Position numbers and translations under genes: made by a program
Assembly: GCA_003339415.1 (NCBI GenBank)
Contig: PDHQ01000637.1
Location: 1 to 13,279, forward strand
Direction: 5' to 3'
DNA length: 13,279 nucleotides
Origin: Ophiocordyceps camponoti-saundersi (nom. inval.)
Taxonomy: Eukaryota; Ascomycota; Sordariomycetes; Hypocreales; Ophiocordycipitaceae
Notes under the pieces: generated by a model
What the model was told of the DNA's origin: nothing
The model's input: the letters and a program-made list of their open reading frames with translations, nothing else
Database searches by the model: none
In this document: positions 1-10,200 of the stretch, one piece after another
Numbering within the stretch: the first letter of the stretch is position 1
Layout of the letters: each line of letters starts with the position of its first letter

Positions 1-2
1 TC

Positions 3-3000
3 TTTATATCGTATAACCCGGTCTTTCTAGACGAGCTAACGCTTATAACCCCTGCCGATAACTTTTCCGAGTTTCATTCCCGCTATAAGATTAAGTATCT
101 TAATTCGCTAGCTAAGCTCTCGTATATATACGGCTATCTATCCCCCTTAAATACTAGATCTAACCTACCTCTCCCTCTTCGCGAAAATAGGCCGCCGCTT
201 CTAGGAAATAACCGAATCTAAAGCTTTTAACTCTGCCGCTATATATAGACTTTTTTAAGAAAAATATAGTATCGACTATAGGGAAAATACCCCGGATCTG
301 CCGTTAGATAACTCCGAAACCGAAAAGGAATTTTCGCTTAGCATAATATCTATTATTAGTTCCTATCTTAAACCTATTACTATCCCGCCGGCCGCCTAAA
401 TCCTTATACCCCAGAACTATATTCGGATTTTATTATTTAACTAGCAAATATAATATAATACTAAATACGCTAGCAAAACGCTACCCTTCGATATATATAA
501 CCGCACGTTCTATATCGCTAACTCGTCCTCCTTCGACGCCTAGTTTATAGTCCTCTACCTAAGCAAACCTTATAACTAAGATACCTAATATTAGCACCGC
601 TAATAACACCCTCTACCCCCTAGCCTACTTAAGCTATACTACGCTATCCTCCTATCCCGGTATATCTAGCATATCTTTACGCTTTTCCCGCCTTCCTAAT
701 CTCTCCCTAACCTTGCCGGCTTATCGATAAATGCGAATATACGTTATTAGATTTCCTACTATAACTAGTCTATATTTTAAGTCCTCTTTATGCGATATTA
801 GGAAACGTTTACCGGCGCGCATACTTACGATACCTTCTAGAACGAGAACTCGCCCGCCTTTTATATATATAATATTAGCTTCGATATAGAACTCGATCCC
901 GGCTACCACCCGCCCTATCCTACTCCTTGTCCTTATTTCCCCCCTATAGCAGATACCGCTATATAACCCCTACTAGTTACCCTTAATATATCTTAGGATA
1001 TTACCTAGTTATCCGAAGAAGGGAATCTTCGCGATACGCGCGAGGATAACTTTTCCGATATCTACTCCCGTTACGGTAACTCTAACGATAACTTTCCCGA
1101 TACCGATCACCGTAACGACGATACTAACGATGCCGATAATATAGATACGAAGGATAGGAATAAGAGACTCTTTACCGGCCGCTTTAACTAATTTCTTCGG
1201 TATCTATAAGCTGAATATAATCTTTCCTATATCGAATAACTCTCCTACGCCCTCGCCGTTAATATTAGCTATTCCCCCCCCCGGCTCGGAGACAATTCTA
1301 ACCCCCCTCGCCGGTCTAACGACTTATTTAACGAATTGCTATCCCCTCCCCCCGGGTATCGAGACGATCCCCCCTCGCCTCGCGAATCCGACCACGCCTC
1401 TAACAGGGCGCCACCCTCTAACCCCCCGTAGAAATACTATTTACTAGCCGATTTTAAGAGTTTTAGCGGGGGGTTAGCAAGCCCCGATAACCTCACGTTC
1501 TACCCCCTCGCTTTCCACCTACGTTATAGGAACTTATCGTCGATAGGCCCCCCCTCGTTCCTCGAAAAACGCTATTATATTATGCATTATAACGAGAGTA
1601 TTCGTAACTACGACCTTTCCGATAGTTTATACTATAACGCCGCGGCGGAAAAATACTTACTTTTCTTCGGCCCCTTCCACGGCTCCTTTACTACTAGCCG
1701 TTCCCCTACTACGAAACCCGGTCATCTCTTAACGACGACGGGCCTTCTTATAGCAGCTTTTACACTCCCGTCGGTTAAGGCGGAACCTTATATAACGAAA
1801 TAGCGCAGCCTCGTAAAAGCTATTACCCCCCCTCCTACCGATAGCGCCTAGGACCCCGACTCGATCTACCTATTCCTCTATAAGCGCTAACGTATCTACT
1901 CGGCTATCCGCAACTCCTCGTTTACCTTCTATATAGAGCAGGTTATAACTATACGAGTCTCGGAAATCCTTAAGTAACGCTGCGATTTCTTCGTTCTCTT
2001 CGACCCGCTCCTATAGCTTATCGTCTTCTTTCTCCGTAACCCGCGCGAATATCTCTACCTCCTACGTAAGTTCGAACCTTCTAGTTTCCCCGGTATCCTC
2101 GGTTACTTCGCTATAGTTTTCTATCACGCTACTAACGCCGTCGCGTAACGCTTAGCCTCGCCTCCTAGCCCCGCTCCTAGTAACGACTCTAGTCTCGCCG
2201 ACCGCGAAGCTATAGCCCTCTTCGATCGTTTAGGTAAGTATTACTTTACCGGCGAACCTAACCTCCTCCCGCCCTTTTTTTTTAAGCGTCTTAATACTAT
2301 AGCTAATATATAAAAATACGCCTAGCTATTAATCTCGTATAACGTACTCGACCTTAGTAGTCCCCTATTTAATATAGGAACCCGCTCCTAGCCCCTTACT
2401 GCACTTCGACGGCCGGTTCTCTTATATATCCCCTCGATTAGCTATTATTATAACCCTATCCTTACTATCGAGAGGTATACCTATTCTTAGGCTACGTTTT
2501 TTAACGGCCCCGGTATTACCTAAGTAGAATACGCAAGATATTTCCTAAGCTATATCTTTTAGTATTCTTAGATCCCGTAAATAAAAGCCTTCGTCTCCTA
2601 CCGGGTTTAGTAATAAATTAATACTTTAGCGCTTATAGTTTTCGATAACGCGACCGATAGAAGTTCCGCTATCCCTCTATAAGATACTATATCTGCTCTC
2701 AAGATATAGGAATAGTCCTCTAATCCCTTTTCCGCCGCGTTAGTTTACCGTTATATAACCCCCTCCCCTATCCTCTACGCTATACTCCTAATATAATAAA
2801 AAGGTCGCTTAAGAAACTCTACTAATACGCCTATACTACTCCTTCCCTACTCCCGTACGAATAGTTTACTAGCTATGCCGAGGACGTTATATAAGTATAT
2901 TATAGTCCTACCGATACCGCTAGCCCGACGCTCTCGTCTAAGCACGCTACTTAGTATCTTATACTACGTATACTTATCCGCTATACGGACGAGGTAAACG

Positions 3001-4030
3001 TTAGTTATAAAGATTAGGTCCGCCTACTCGCCGCTACTATAACGGAAAAGTCGATAAATTAGATACCGGGCTCCCTTAACGGTCGCCTCTTTATTAGCTA
3101 TATCCGCCGCTTTTAACTAGATCGTATCGCTTTTACCTATATCGCCCCTACGCCGCTCGGTTCCCTAAGGCGGTTAGCCCTCGGAGCCTAGTAGGCTATC
3201 TCCCTCCTTACGAATATATAAGGCTTACCTATCTGTTCTTTTTAATTCGGCCTTACCCCCCCTTTCTCCGCTATCCCTCCTCTTCTCGAATAAGGCTTCG
3301 TAGACCTTCTCCTCCCTTACTCGATACGGTTAACCGATATCCGCGAATACTACCGATATACGTTATCTATAATTTAAAACGCCGGCTTCCGCTAGGAACT
3401 AAATATTATTATTATACTTACTCTTACTATTGCCGCCGCTCCGGGTATACCGTACTTTAATACTAACTAAGGCTATTTCGCGGTCTCGGAAGAGAAGATA
3501 GATCCGTAATATTTATCGGTTTACTTCGTATTACGAATACTCTAGTTTTTATTTCCTAATTAGTTCCCCCTAAAAAAATATATAAACGGTATAATATCGG
3601 TCGGTAAAATAATAAAGAAGATTAGTAATACTAACTACCCTACCTTATTAGTATTTTATATTATTATATTTTTTTCTACCTTATTAATATTCCGGTTTTT
3701 AGAATATAAACGTATTAATTTCCGTACGCTTATCGAGCTTCGCTTACTTAAGTCTACCTCTCCGCGTAAGCACTCGCGCCGTACCGAATATACTCTTCCC
3801 CCTAGAGATCGTTTATATACTAGGTATAAAGCTTTACTTACCGTATAGCGCTATAGCCCTAAGCGATATTTATAAACCGTTTTCGATAATTTAGGCGCCG
3901 AAGTAAGTATAAGGGAAAACGGGATAGTTAAAAGAGAATATTAGCGCTAGGAGGTAATATATAGTTCTAGTATATCGTAGAAGAAGTAGGAATTATATAT
4001 TTTATATACGAAGTATAAAAGACTTATAAT
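3..4030 (+). pseudogene. Large unrecognised fungal repeat gene, RIP-degraded, 5' partial
   Basis: I do not recognise this gene. A coherent frame runs through the segment if TAA/TAG are taken as mutated Gln/Trp: frame 3 from 3 to about 195, frame 1 to about 3040, then frame 3 to about 4030, roughly 1,300 codons, so at least two indels are implied. Visible pieces include an Asp/Asn-rich, probably disordered linker at 1039-1160 (DNFSDIYSRYGNSNDNF), a stop-free stretch at 1582-1803 with a hydrophobic run near its end (GLLIAAFTL), FDRLGKYYFTGEPN at 2221-2262, FDNATDRSSAIP at 2641-2676, a hydrophobic stretch near 3640-3700, and RENGIVKREY*R*E near 3915-3956. I saw no reverse-transcriptase, DDE, tyrosine-recombinase or helicase motif. 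It probably belongs to a transposable element, because RIP acts on duplicated DNA. The plus strand is preferred because the acidic linker and the 3' part make sense only there; around 1800-2640 the minus strand is almost as open. Confidence 0.5.
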
Positions 4031-4800
4031 TTTATAGCTTAACTATAATTAGTTATAAACGTAAAATACTATAAAGAAATTTAATATTATATAGGCCCCT
4101 AAGAATCCGAAGATAACTAATAAAAGAACGTTATATTTAACCTAATAACCCTATATCGTACTATTACGAGCTAAGCTATAACGTATTATAAAATGCAAAG
4201 TTAGCCTTAACTTATAATATACTGCTCGCGTTTATATATATATATCCTATAATATAAATTTTAATACCCTTTACTCCCGTTAACCTTACTATATATAGTC
4301 TAGTCTATAACCTTTATATAGATTATTAATTATATAATATAAAACTCGAAACGTAGGATACTAACGTCTCTTATAGTATTTTCCGCACAGGCTTTTACTA
4401 TCTACGAAGAAGGCCGTGTAGACTAGTAGCTGCTACCGATTTGCTAGAGAATAATAGCGCTAGGAAGAGATAAAAATATCTTTTTAAGGGTTATACGTAT
4501 ATTATTAAATAGTCGAAAATAACTTTTAGAGTTCCGAAGGCCTCTACGGACTAGAGTTATAATAGCGGCTATATAAAGATAGCGGCTACTATCCGAGTAG
4601 ATAGTGTAACCTAGTTTTCCTCTATAGACGAAATAGGTAAATAAAGCATTTAGCCCTTAAGCTTATCCCTATATTTATTTATAAGTCGCTAATCGTAATT
4701 CAAGTCTAAGATATAACTTATAGCTAAAACTTCACTAAACGGAATTATAGCTTTGCCTAAACCCTATACCTTTATATAATAAACTACTTACTAGCCCTAC
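4031..4800. other. AT-rich spacer with a short frame fragment
   Basis: This stretch is more AT-rich than its flanks and I find no convincing gene. A short frame-2 piece at about 4354-4580 reads plausibly (VFSAQAFTIYEEGRVD**LL), and this patch, 4380-4440, keeps several CpA/TpG sites. The opposite strand there is also fairly open, so it could be an exon remnant, an edge of a repeat, or chance. Confidence 0.35.
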
Positions 4801-5950
4801 TAATCCTCCACGTAAACCGATACTCGAAATAGTTCCCTCCTACTAAGACATATAAGAGAAGGCCGGAGACTAAACAGACTATTCGATAAAGCTTTCGAGA
4901 TACCGAAATCCTACTTAGTCTTTTACCTACTATCCTAGGCTATATAATAATACGTGCATAATAAATCGATCGTTTTTTATAATTAGATTTTTCTCCTTAA
5001 GTCGTTTCTAAGACTCGGGTTTTTACCCTATATTATACCCGCTATCCCGATACTGCCTTCTTTATTATATCCGTCCCTTAAGAAGCAAACCCTAAAAAAA
5101 AGCTAGACTATTTAATATACGCCTAAAAAATTCGAAAACTTCCTCTTAGCTATTTAGCTATCCTAGCGCTAATATACCTCGGTATATATCTTACTATCCC
5201 GAATTCTATAGCTACTATACTTAGAAGAAGTCGACTACTATTCCTTATACTTATTCGTTTTCCCTAATAATAGCGTATAACGTAGCTATATACCTCCCGT
5301 AACCCTTCGCCGTATATATCTAAACCCGTTTATATATATTTTATATTCTATCTATTACGATTATAAGTCCGACGTCTCTCTCGGCTTAGAAGCCTAGAAT
5401 ATCTCGTCGCTCCTTATGCTTACTACTTAAATCTTTAGAATACCTACCCTACCCGAATACCGCGTAATTAATAATAATAGCAAAAATATATATCTTCCTT
5501 ACGCTCTTATTAATAAGCTCGGAAGATAATTAGATAGCTCGAAAATAATAGAAAAGTCGAATCTCTAAGGAATAAATTAAGTAATAAAAAGCTTCCTTCC
5601 CTTCCGGATCGTAGGGTTCGCGTAGTATATAATACTACTTTAAACTTCCCTACCTTTACTTACGCTGCCGTCAGATCTCTTCTAGTAGTTTAATAGTTAC
5701 TAAATAAGCCGGCGTATATTACCCTAAACCTAATTACCGGGGCCTTTATACCTATCCTATTATCCTAATATTCCCTCTTATAAACTCGAAAAATATCTAT
5801 AGATACTATACCTACCGGTACTTAGGATAGAGTTATCCTGCCGGGCGGTAGTAACTCGCAAGTTATTGTTCGTAGCTCGTAAGCTTATACAGTAGGAAGG
5901 TTACCCTCCTCTCTCTTCTATACGAGAGAAAATTTCTTCCCTTTTTATCC
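4801..5950 (+). pseudogene. Unrecognised degraded coding frame B
   Basis: Frame 1 reads as a continuous protein-like sequence of about 380 codons if TAA/TAG are taken as mutated Gln/Trp. Examples are FDKAFEIPKSYLVFYLL at 4906-4956, LEEVDYYSLYLFVFPNNS at 5221-5274 and KSDVSLGLEA*NISSLL near 5365-5412. Second codon positions over 5221-5630 are rich in A and T with little G, as in real coding sequence, and Lys, Asp, Glu and Asn are well represented. I see no domain I can name. It lies upstream of, and in the same orientation as, the acidic-tract gene at 6182-7650; the two could be halves of one gene split by the low-complexity DNA at 5960-6095. Start and end are approximate because ATG codons have probably mutated to ATA. 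Confidence 0.42.
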
Positions 5951-5959
5951 TCCGTAGAA

Positions 5960-6095
5960 GTAGTAGTAACCTCGAAATACTACTATTACTATTATTATTA
6001 GTATTAGTACTATCGGCGGTAGCAGTTTCGTCGCACGAAGAATAAAGATAAGCAGAAGTAGAACGACGACGACGACGAGGGGGGGGAAAAAAAAA
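5960..6095 (+). repeat. Low-complexity trinucleotide tracts and G8A9 run
   Basis: Runs of TAG, TAC/TAT and ATT triplets (5960-6010) are followed by GAC repeats (about 6064-6078), then eight G and nine A (6079-6095). The tract separates two degraded frames on the same strand and probably marks a fast-changing linker or intergenic microsatellite. Confidence 0.7.
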
Positions 6096-6181
6096 TATCT
6101 ATCGCCACTATGCTCGGTCGCTTGCCCCTCTCTAATAGGCTTATTACTATTACTCTCAGCTCGAACGACGAAGTTAGGGCT

Positions 6182-6682
6182 AAATTTCTTTAGGCTACCG
6201 TCTCTATATATATCTCCTTCGTACGGTATACTTTAGTAAATATCTACTAATTATACGGTAGGATAAGGAATATCTCTACCTCTCTAGGACGTTGCACGAT
6301 ATTACTCTTCGCCTACGCCTAGGCGAGACCCCCGTCGAGCTCGTCGCTAAGGTAGTCCGTCGTCCGTCTTACTACCGGGCGATTATTATCTAAGCTGCCG
6401 GTCGGTTCCCTACCTAGGGGCCCTACGGTCGTCGGTGCCTCCGGCGAGGGAGTATTCCCTTCTCTAGCTACCGGCGCGTGCGCGGCTACTAAAAGGGCGC
6501 GTACGCGTCGTATATTTAGGACTCCCGCGGGAGCGCGTGCGATTATTATCGCACCTAGGACGACGACGATAATAATATAGACGAAGACGAGGATAACGAC
6601 GAAGACGTAGATAATAACGAAGATAACGAAGACGAAGAAGATAACGATAAAGAGGAGGATAACGACGGTAAGCACGAGGAGG

Positions 6683-6723
<41 letters not shown>

Positions 6724-7650
6724 GACGAGCTTCTCGCCTCTCCTCGGGTACGCCGCCGTTATCGCACGCCGGCGCCTACGTCGCCGACTGCGTTATCGGA
6801 CGACTAGTAAGGGCGGGAGGCGGCGCTAATATTTAATCCGTAGAAATTACTTTTATAAGCGCCCGCGGCGGGATCACTTCGGCAACTGCTTCTATCCTAA
6901 CCGTTATCTTATTTATCTTAACTAGTCGTCCGAGAGCGTCGTTACGACCCTTCTTCGTTATAGCCTCGGCCGGATTATTTTTTTCCTATTAATCTAGAAC
7001 ATCGCGGTAATTTTCTTCCTTTCGTATAATTTACGTAAGCCTATTATATCGATTATAAGCCTTTTCTATCTTATACTACCTAGGTTAATAAGGCAGCTAG
7101 AGCGATTATTGCTCCGTATAAGGCTCTAGACGGACTCCGGCAGCTATAGGCTTCTTACGATCTTCTCGACCGCGGCGTTAAGGGCGATACCACTATCGAC
7201 CACTCGTACGATATCGTATAGTTCGCCCGCAGGCACGCTTCCTATTACTATCTTATACTTCCCCGAGGACTAAAGCCTAATATTACCGTAGATAGAGACT
7301 TTAGTCTCCGTACGAGCTATCTCCTTACCTAGAACGACGACGAATCCTATCTACTAGTATAGGTCCTTATTATCCGCAAACTAGCCCTCGCTAAATATCT
7401 AGAGCTTCGTACGAAGGGGGTCGAGAGGGACAGAGCCTAGTACTCGATCGGACTTCCCTATATGCCGTTATACGCGGTTATTTAAGGCGTCGAGTCCTCC
7501 TTTTTCGGGGTCTAGACTCGGGCAGCGGCCGAGAGGTCGTCCCTACTTCGGGCTAGCAAATAGATAGGATCTACGCGTCTCGCTCGCGTTACGGAAGGTA
7601 TGCCTACGGCGCGTCCTACTCGGCCGGGCTAATAATCTACAATGCCTATA
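6182..7650 (+). pseudogene. Unrecognised degraded gene with acidic/Asn tract (frame C)
   Basis: The N-terminal part reads in frame 2 to about 6595 (for example SKLPVGSLPRGPTVVGASGE near 6396-6455), then the signal moves to frame 1 near 6555, implying an indel. Frame 1 continues with an Asp/Glu/Asn-rich tract (about 6559-6726) that includes 12 AAT codons, a basic stretch (RVRRRYRTPAP at about 6748-6780), and a C-terminal region that looks well folded: DLLDRGVKGDTTIDHSYDIV at 7159-7218 and KYLELRTKGVERDRA*YS near 7396-7449. Second-position base use over 7141-7320 (about 35% A, 29% T, 19% C, 16% G) is what coding DNA shows. I do not recognise the family. An acidic linker followed by a folded domain would suit a DNA- or chromatin-interacting protein, but that is a guess. 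It ends tail-to-tail with the Gag relic at 7726-8990. Confidence 0.5.
6683..6722 (+). repeat. (AAT)n microsatellite inside the acidic coding tract
   Basis: Twelve uninterrupted AAT codons lie at 6685-6720, between GAT and AAC codons of frame C, and would encode polyasparagine. The repeat contains no CpA or TpG, so RIP cannot touch it. Confidence 0.9.
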
Positions 7651-7725
7651 CCTATCCCTTCTATTTTAAGGTAATACTATTACCCTCGAGGTAAACTTAT
7701 CCGCAGTTAAATTCTATAAGCGCCT

Positions 7726-8990
7726 CTAATCCTTGCCGACGATCGAGAAGTTCGCGGGCGACAATGTTATAAAGCTATCTATAGTACTCCCCACGATAAG
7801 TATCGGCGACGAAGACTTAACTGCCCCGTCGTACGGCCTGCCGTGCGAAAATATCCACCTTATAAATCGATATAAAAAAGCACTTAAGGGGACGAATTTC
7901 GCGGCTTTTTCGGTAGCGCCCTCCTCTTCGTACGACGATTTGTTAATGCTGTTATCGTGTCCTTTATATTTAAGGAGGCACGTGTCGAATTCGTCTTCCT
8001 TACGATTTATCGACTAGCAATCTTCTTCTCGTAGATAAAGCAGCGCTTCTTCGTACGAGGAAATATGCGACGTTCGTCGAAGCGAACTTACTTAAGTTTC
8101 CCTATACTAAAATTCTATAAGGGCAATTTATACGGTAACTAGGGAATCCGCCCGACCGATTCCCTCTATTCGTAGTAATATTATAATATGCATACCCGTA
8201 CGAGGAATAGAAAAAAAGAATAAAAAAAATAAAAAAAAAAAATAAACTTCGTAAGAGGATATCTAGTTAACGAGTAACGAGTATTATCTGCTACGCCACG
8301 GCACGCTCTCGTTATCGCAGCGTAAACTTTAGCCGCTACTTCGCCGAAGGTATCCTACACGAGTTATATCTTCCCGATAAGTTCTTCGAGGACTTCGGGC
8401 ATTGATTTCTTAGGGAATTTTCCTTATTCTATAGCAGACCTCGTGCCGGTCTATCTTATCCGGTATTCCGCACGATTCTTTCCCGTATTAAGATACGAAT
8501 CGGCTATTAACTAGATCTCGTCCTAAGTCTTGTCGGGTCCTATATAATAGAGGTAGTACGATTACGCGGGCCCTTTAAGGATATCCGGAAAAATAGCGTA
8601 ATACTAATCTTCCGCTTATGCTAATCCTTTAGCGGTATAATATAAATAGCTTAGCTTTAACGTGCAGATATCGTACGGTCGCCTCGAATAGTTCTAGTCC
8701 TTCTGCTATCCCTTACTAAAAGCTATAACCTTCTCGTGCGTAATTAGCCTATCCTAGACTAGTCGTACGCGGCGTAATACGAAAGCCGGGCTTATAGGGA
8801 TCGTTATAGGGGCTATTAATAGTTCCGGTGTTAGCGTCGCTTTATACGAAGTTATACGGGCATAGGTCTCCGCGCTTTAATATAACGATTTCTCCTAGTA
8901 CTTAGATATATCGAGGAACCTGTTAATTAGATATCGTAAGTATTTTAACGCTAACTTTATTATTCGTATTATTCTTTTATTTAATCTTAG
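7726..8990 (-). pseudogene. LTR-retrotransposon Gag relic (copia-type fungal gag)
   Basis: The capsid-like part lies at 8990-8280. Translated on the minus strand it gives SYLYYTAKGLA*AED*YYAI near 8650, then a DKT*DEI segment, then KKSMPEVLEELIGKI at about 8403-8359 and AITRACRGVADNT ending near 8280. This order (YD-x-L-x-x-KL region, KGxAxxYY, W-x-x-I, KSxxExLExLI, ACRGV) is what I know from Gag proteins of fungal LTR retrotransposons; the similarity is from memory, not a search. A second part in another minus frame (about 8100-7726) carries REEDC*SINRKEDEFD, resembling a zinc-knuckle tail (CWSxxH) with Trp mutated to TAG and the other Cys/His not clearly kept. The A-rich tract at 8211-8246 lies between the two parts, where the frame shifts. 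No protease, integrase or reverse transcriptase follows, because a plus-strand gene relic occupies the next DNA. The start is uncertain since no ATG survives. Confidence 0.62.
8211..8246 (+). repeat. A-rich homopolymer tract
   Basis: Thirty-six bases with only three non-A positions on the plus strand. It sits inside the Gag relic (poly-T on the coding strand) and coincides with a frame change between the capsid-like and knuckle-like parts. It could be a microsatellite grown from a Lys/Phe-coding run, or the poly-A tail of an inserted retroelement reading on the plus strand. Confidence 0.75.
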
Positions 8991-9035
8991 TATTATTATT
9001 CCTATCTGTCGGAATCACTTCGAATAGGTACGTAT

Positions 9036-9048
9036 CCTTTTATATATA
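9036..9048 (-). promoter_or_regulatory. TATA-box-like site upstream of Gag relic
   Basis: The minus strand reads TATATATAAAAGG about 45 bases before the first recognisable Gag codons. It has the form of a TATA box such as those in LTR promoters, but TA-rich words are common in RIP-mutated DNA, so chance is a real alternative. Confidence 0.25.
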
Positions 9049-9115
9049 ATGCCTAAGGCAGCCCTCGGGTATAAATAGAGATAAAAAAAAAATCACTTCT
9101 CTTACTCTCGTTATC

Positions 9116-9366
9116 GACGCGTTTATAACCGACGACTCCGTCGGGGTCGAAGGAGTAGTGCATTCGCCGCCGCGCGTCTATTAGTTATACTAGCCTTTCT
9201 TATTCTTATTATTAACGCGGTTATCGTCGATATTTACCGCTACGGTCCTTAACAATCGTTACCGCGTTAGTAGTAAGAATAACAAAGGCTAGCATATCTA
9301 ATAGACCCGCGGCGGCGAATATATCACTCCTTCGCTCCTAACGGTATCGTCTATTATAACCGCGTC
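9116..9366. repeat. Snap-back inverted repeat (106-bp arms, 39-nt loop)
   Basis: The left arm 9116-9221 and the reverse complement of the right arm 9261-9366 align without gaps over 106 bases, with about 19 mismatches by eye (about 82% identity). Most mismatches are C/T or G/A changes as RIP would leave, with several transversions. Conserved blocks include AAGGAGT, ATTCGCCGCCGCG, GTCTATTAG, CTAGCCTTT and TAACGCGGT. The loop is 9222-9260. No clear target-site duplication flanks it. It lies between two minus-strand relics and may be a foldback or MITE-like element, or a head-to-head duplication. Confidence 0.88.
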
Positions 9367-9640
9367 AATTATAACAATAGCCCTCCTTCGGCAGTAGTCG
9401 AGCGTCTTAAGATCTTAGTCTCTCTTAAGCTAGATAGTCGGTTTAAATCCGGCGTAAGGCACTAGTATTTTCACCGTGAAGCCTAGACTAGGTTATACCC
9501 CTAAAATATGCTTATTCTAACTAAGCTAGGGCGACTAATAGTCTTAAATAGTCTCTGGCCGGTACCGTTAATTTTATTAGAACTACTACTCGCTAGAACT
9601 AATCCTATACCCGTAAGTTTACTATAACCGTTTATATTAT

Positions 9641-10200
9641 TAATCTAAAAACTAATTCGCGAATTATAGCGGTGCTAAGTAGGCGTCTAAGAACGACGGA
9701 GCCGGAGCCTCTTTATAGGGAATTATACCCTAAGCATTTATCTAGTAGATATAGCACTGCCTAGCACCGATTTACGAACTATCTTCGTCGCAAATATCTC
9801 TTACCTACACAATTAGGCCAACCGCCTCTTCGGCGAACGAGAAACCTACTCTTCTTATCTCGTATCGCCTAAGCTACGGAATACTAGCCGATATAAACCA
9901 CAGCCTCTCGCCACTAACCGGCTAACCGTCGTAACGTAGTATATTTCCACTTTTCTATAAACGCTATCTTATAACTAGCTTATAGTTATTCCTAAGAGCG
10001 TAAGCACGGATAACTTATAATAAAGTCCTTTCTAAGAGCGATATCTAAAGCTTATACTACGCTCGGCGCTCGATATATCTTTTATAATTTACCGCTATTT
10101 CGGTTACTACCTATTTGCCTTTAGATATCTCGTCGGGTCTAGTTTTCTTTATAGGGGGGGGGGGGGGGCTAGCGGTAAAGGCCCTGCTAGAGGAACTTAT
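9641..10200 (-). pseudogene. Unrecognised degraded coding frame D with a Pro run
   Basis: On the minus strand one frame reads from about 10200 down to 9641, roughly 185 codons. It begins with a Pro run encoded by the G15 tract (SPPPPPIKKTRPDEISKGK, about 10170-10114), then VVTEIAVNYKRYIERRA, RAYALRNNYKLVIR, SGERLWFISASIP and VGFSFAEEAVGLIV. Second-position use near the start (about 39% A, 30% T, 15% C, 16% G) favours this strand; the best plus-strand alternative (frame 3) is flat. I do not recognise the family. Below about 9640 the frame dissolves into dense stops. It is divergent from frame E and shares the G/C tract with it. Confidence 0.45.
10154..10168 (+). repeat. G15 homopolymer
   Basis: Fifteen G on the plus strand. 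Read on the minus strand it encodes Pro residues within frame D, and on the plus strand it lies just before frame E. Its length may vary between copies, or be an assembly estimate. Confidence 0.92.

Noticed and set aside
721..909. 62-codon open frame on the minus strand
   Set aside because: It is antisense to the degraded plus-strand frame A, has no recognisable motif, and is short enough to be a shadow.
3030..3060. Programmed -1 frameshift in frame A near CGGAAAAGTC
   Set aside because: The signal moves from frame 1 to frame 3, but there is no canonical X XXY YYZ site; an indel in a decayed copy is simpler.
6319..6675. 118-codon open frame on the minus strand with a long Val/Ile/Phe run
   Set aside because: The hydrophobic run is the antisense of the Asp/Glu/Asn-rich plus-strand tract; the plus strand continues into a better coding region.
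7733..8017. 94-codon open frame on the plus strand as a real gene
   Set aside because: It starts at TTG and lies opposite the Gag-tail frame (REEDC*SINRKEDEFD), which fits a known family better. Kept only as a composition finding.
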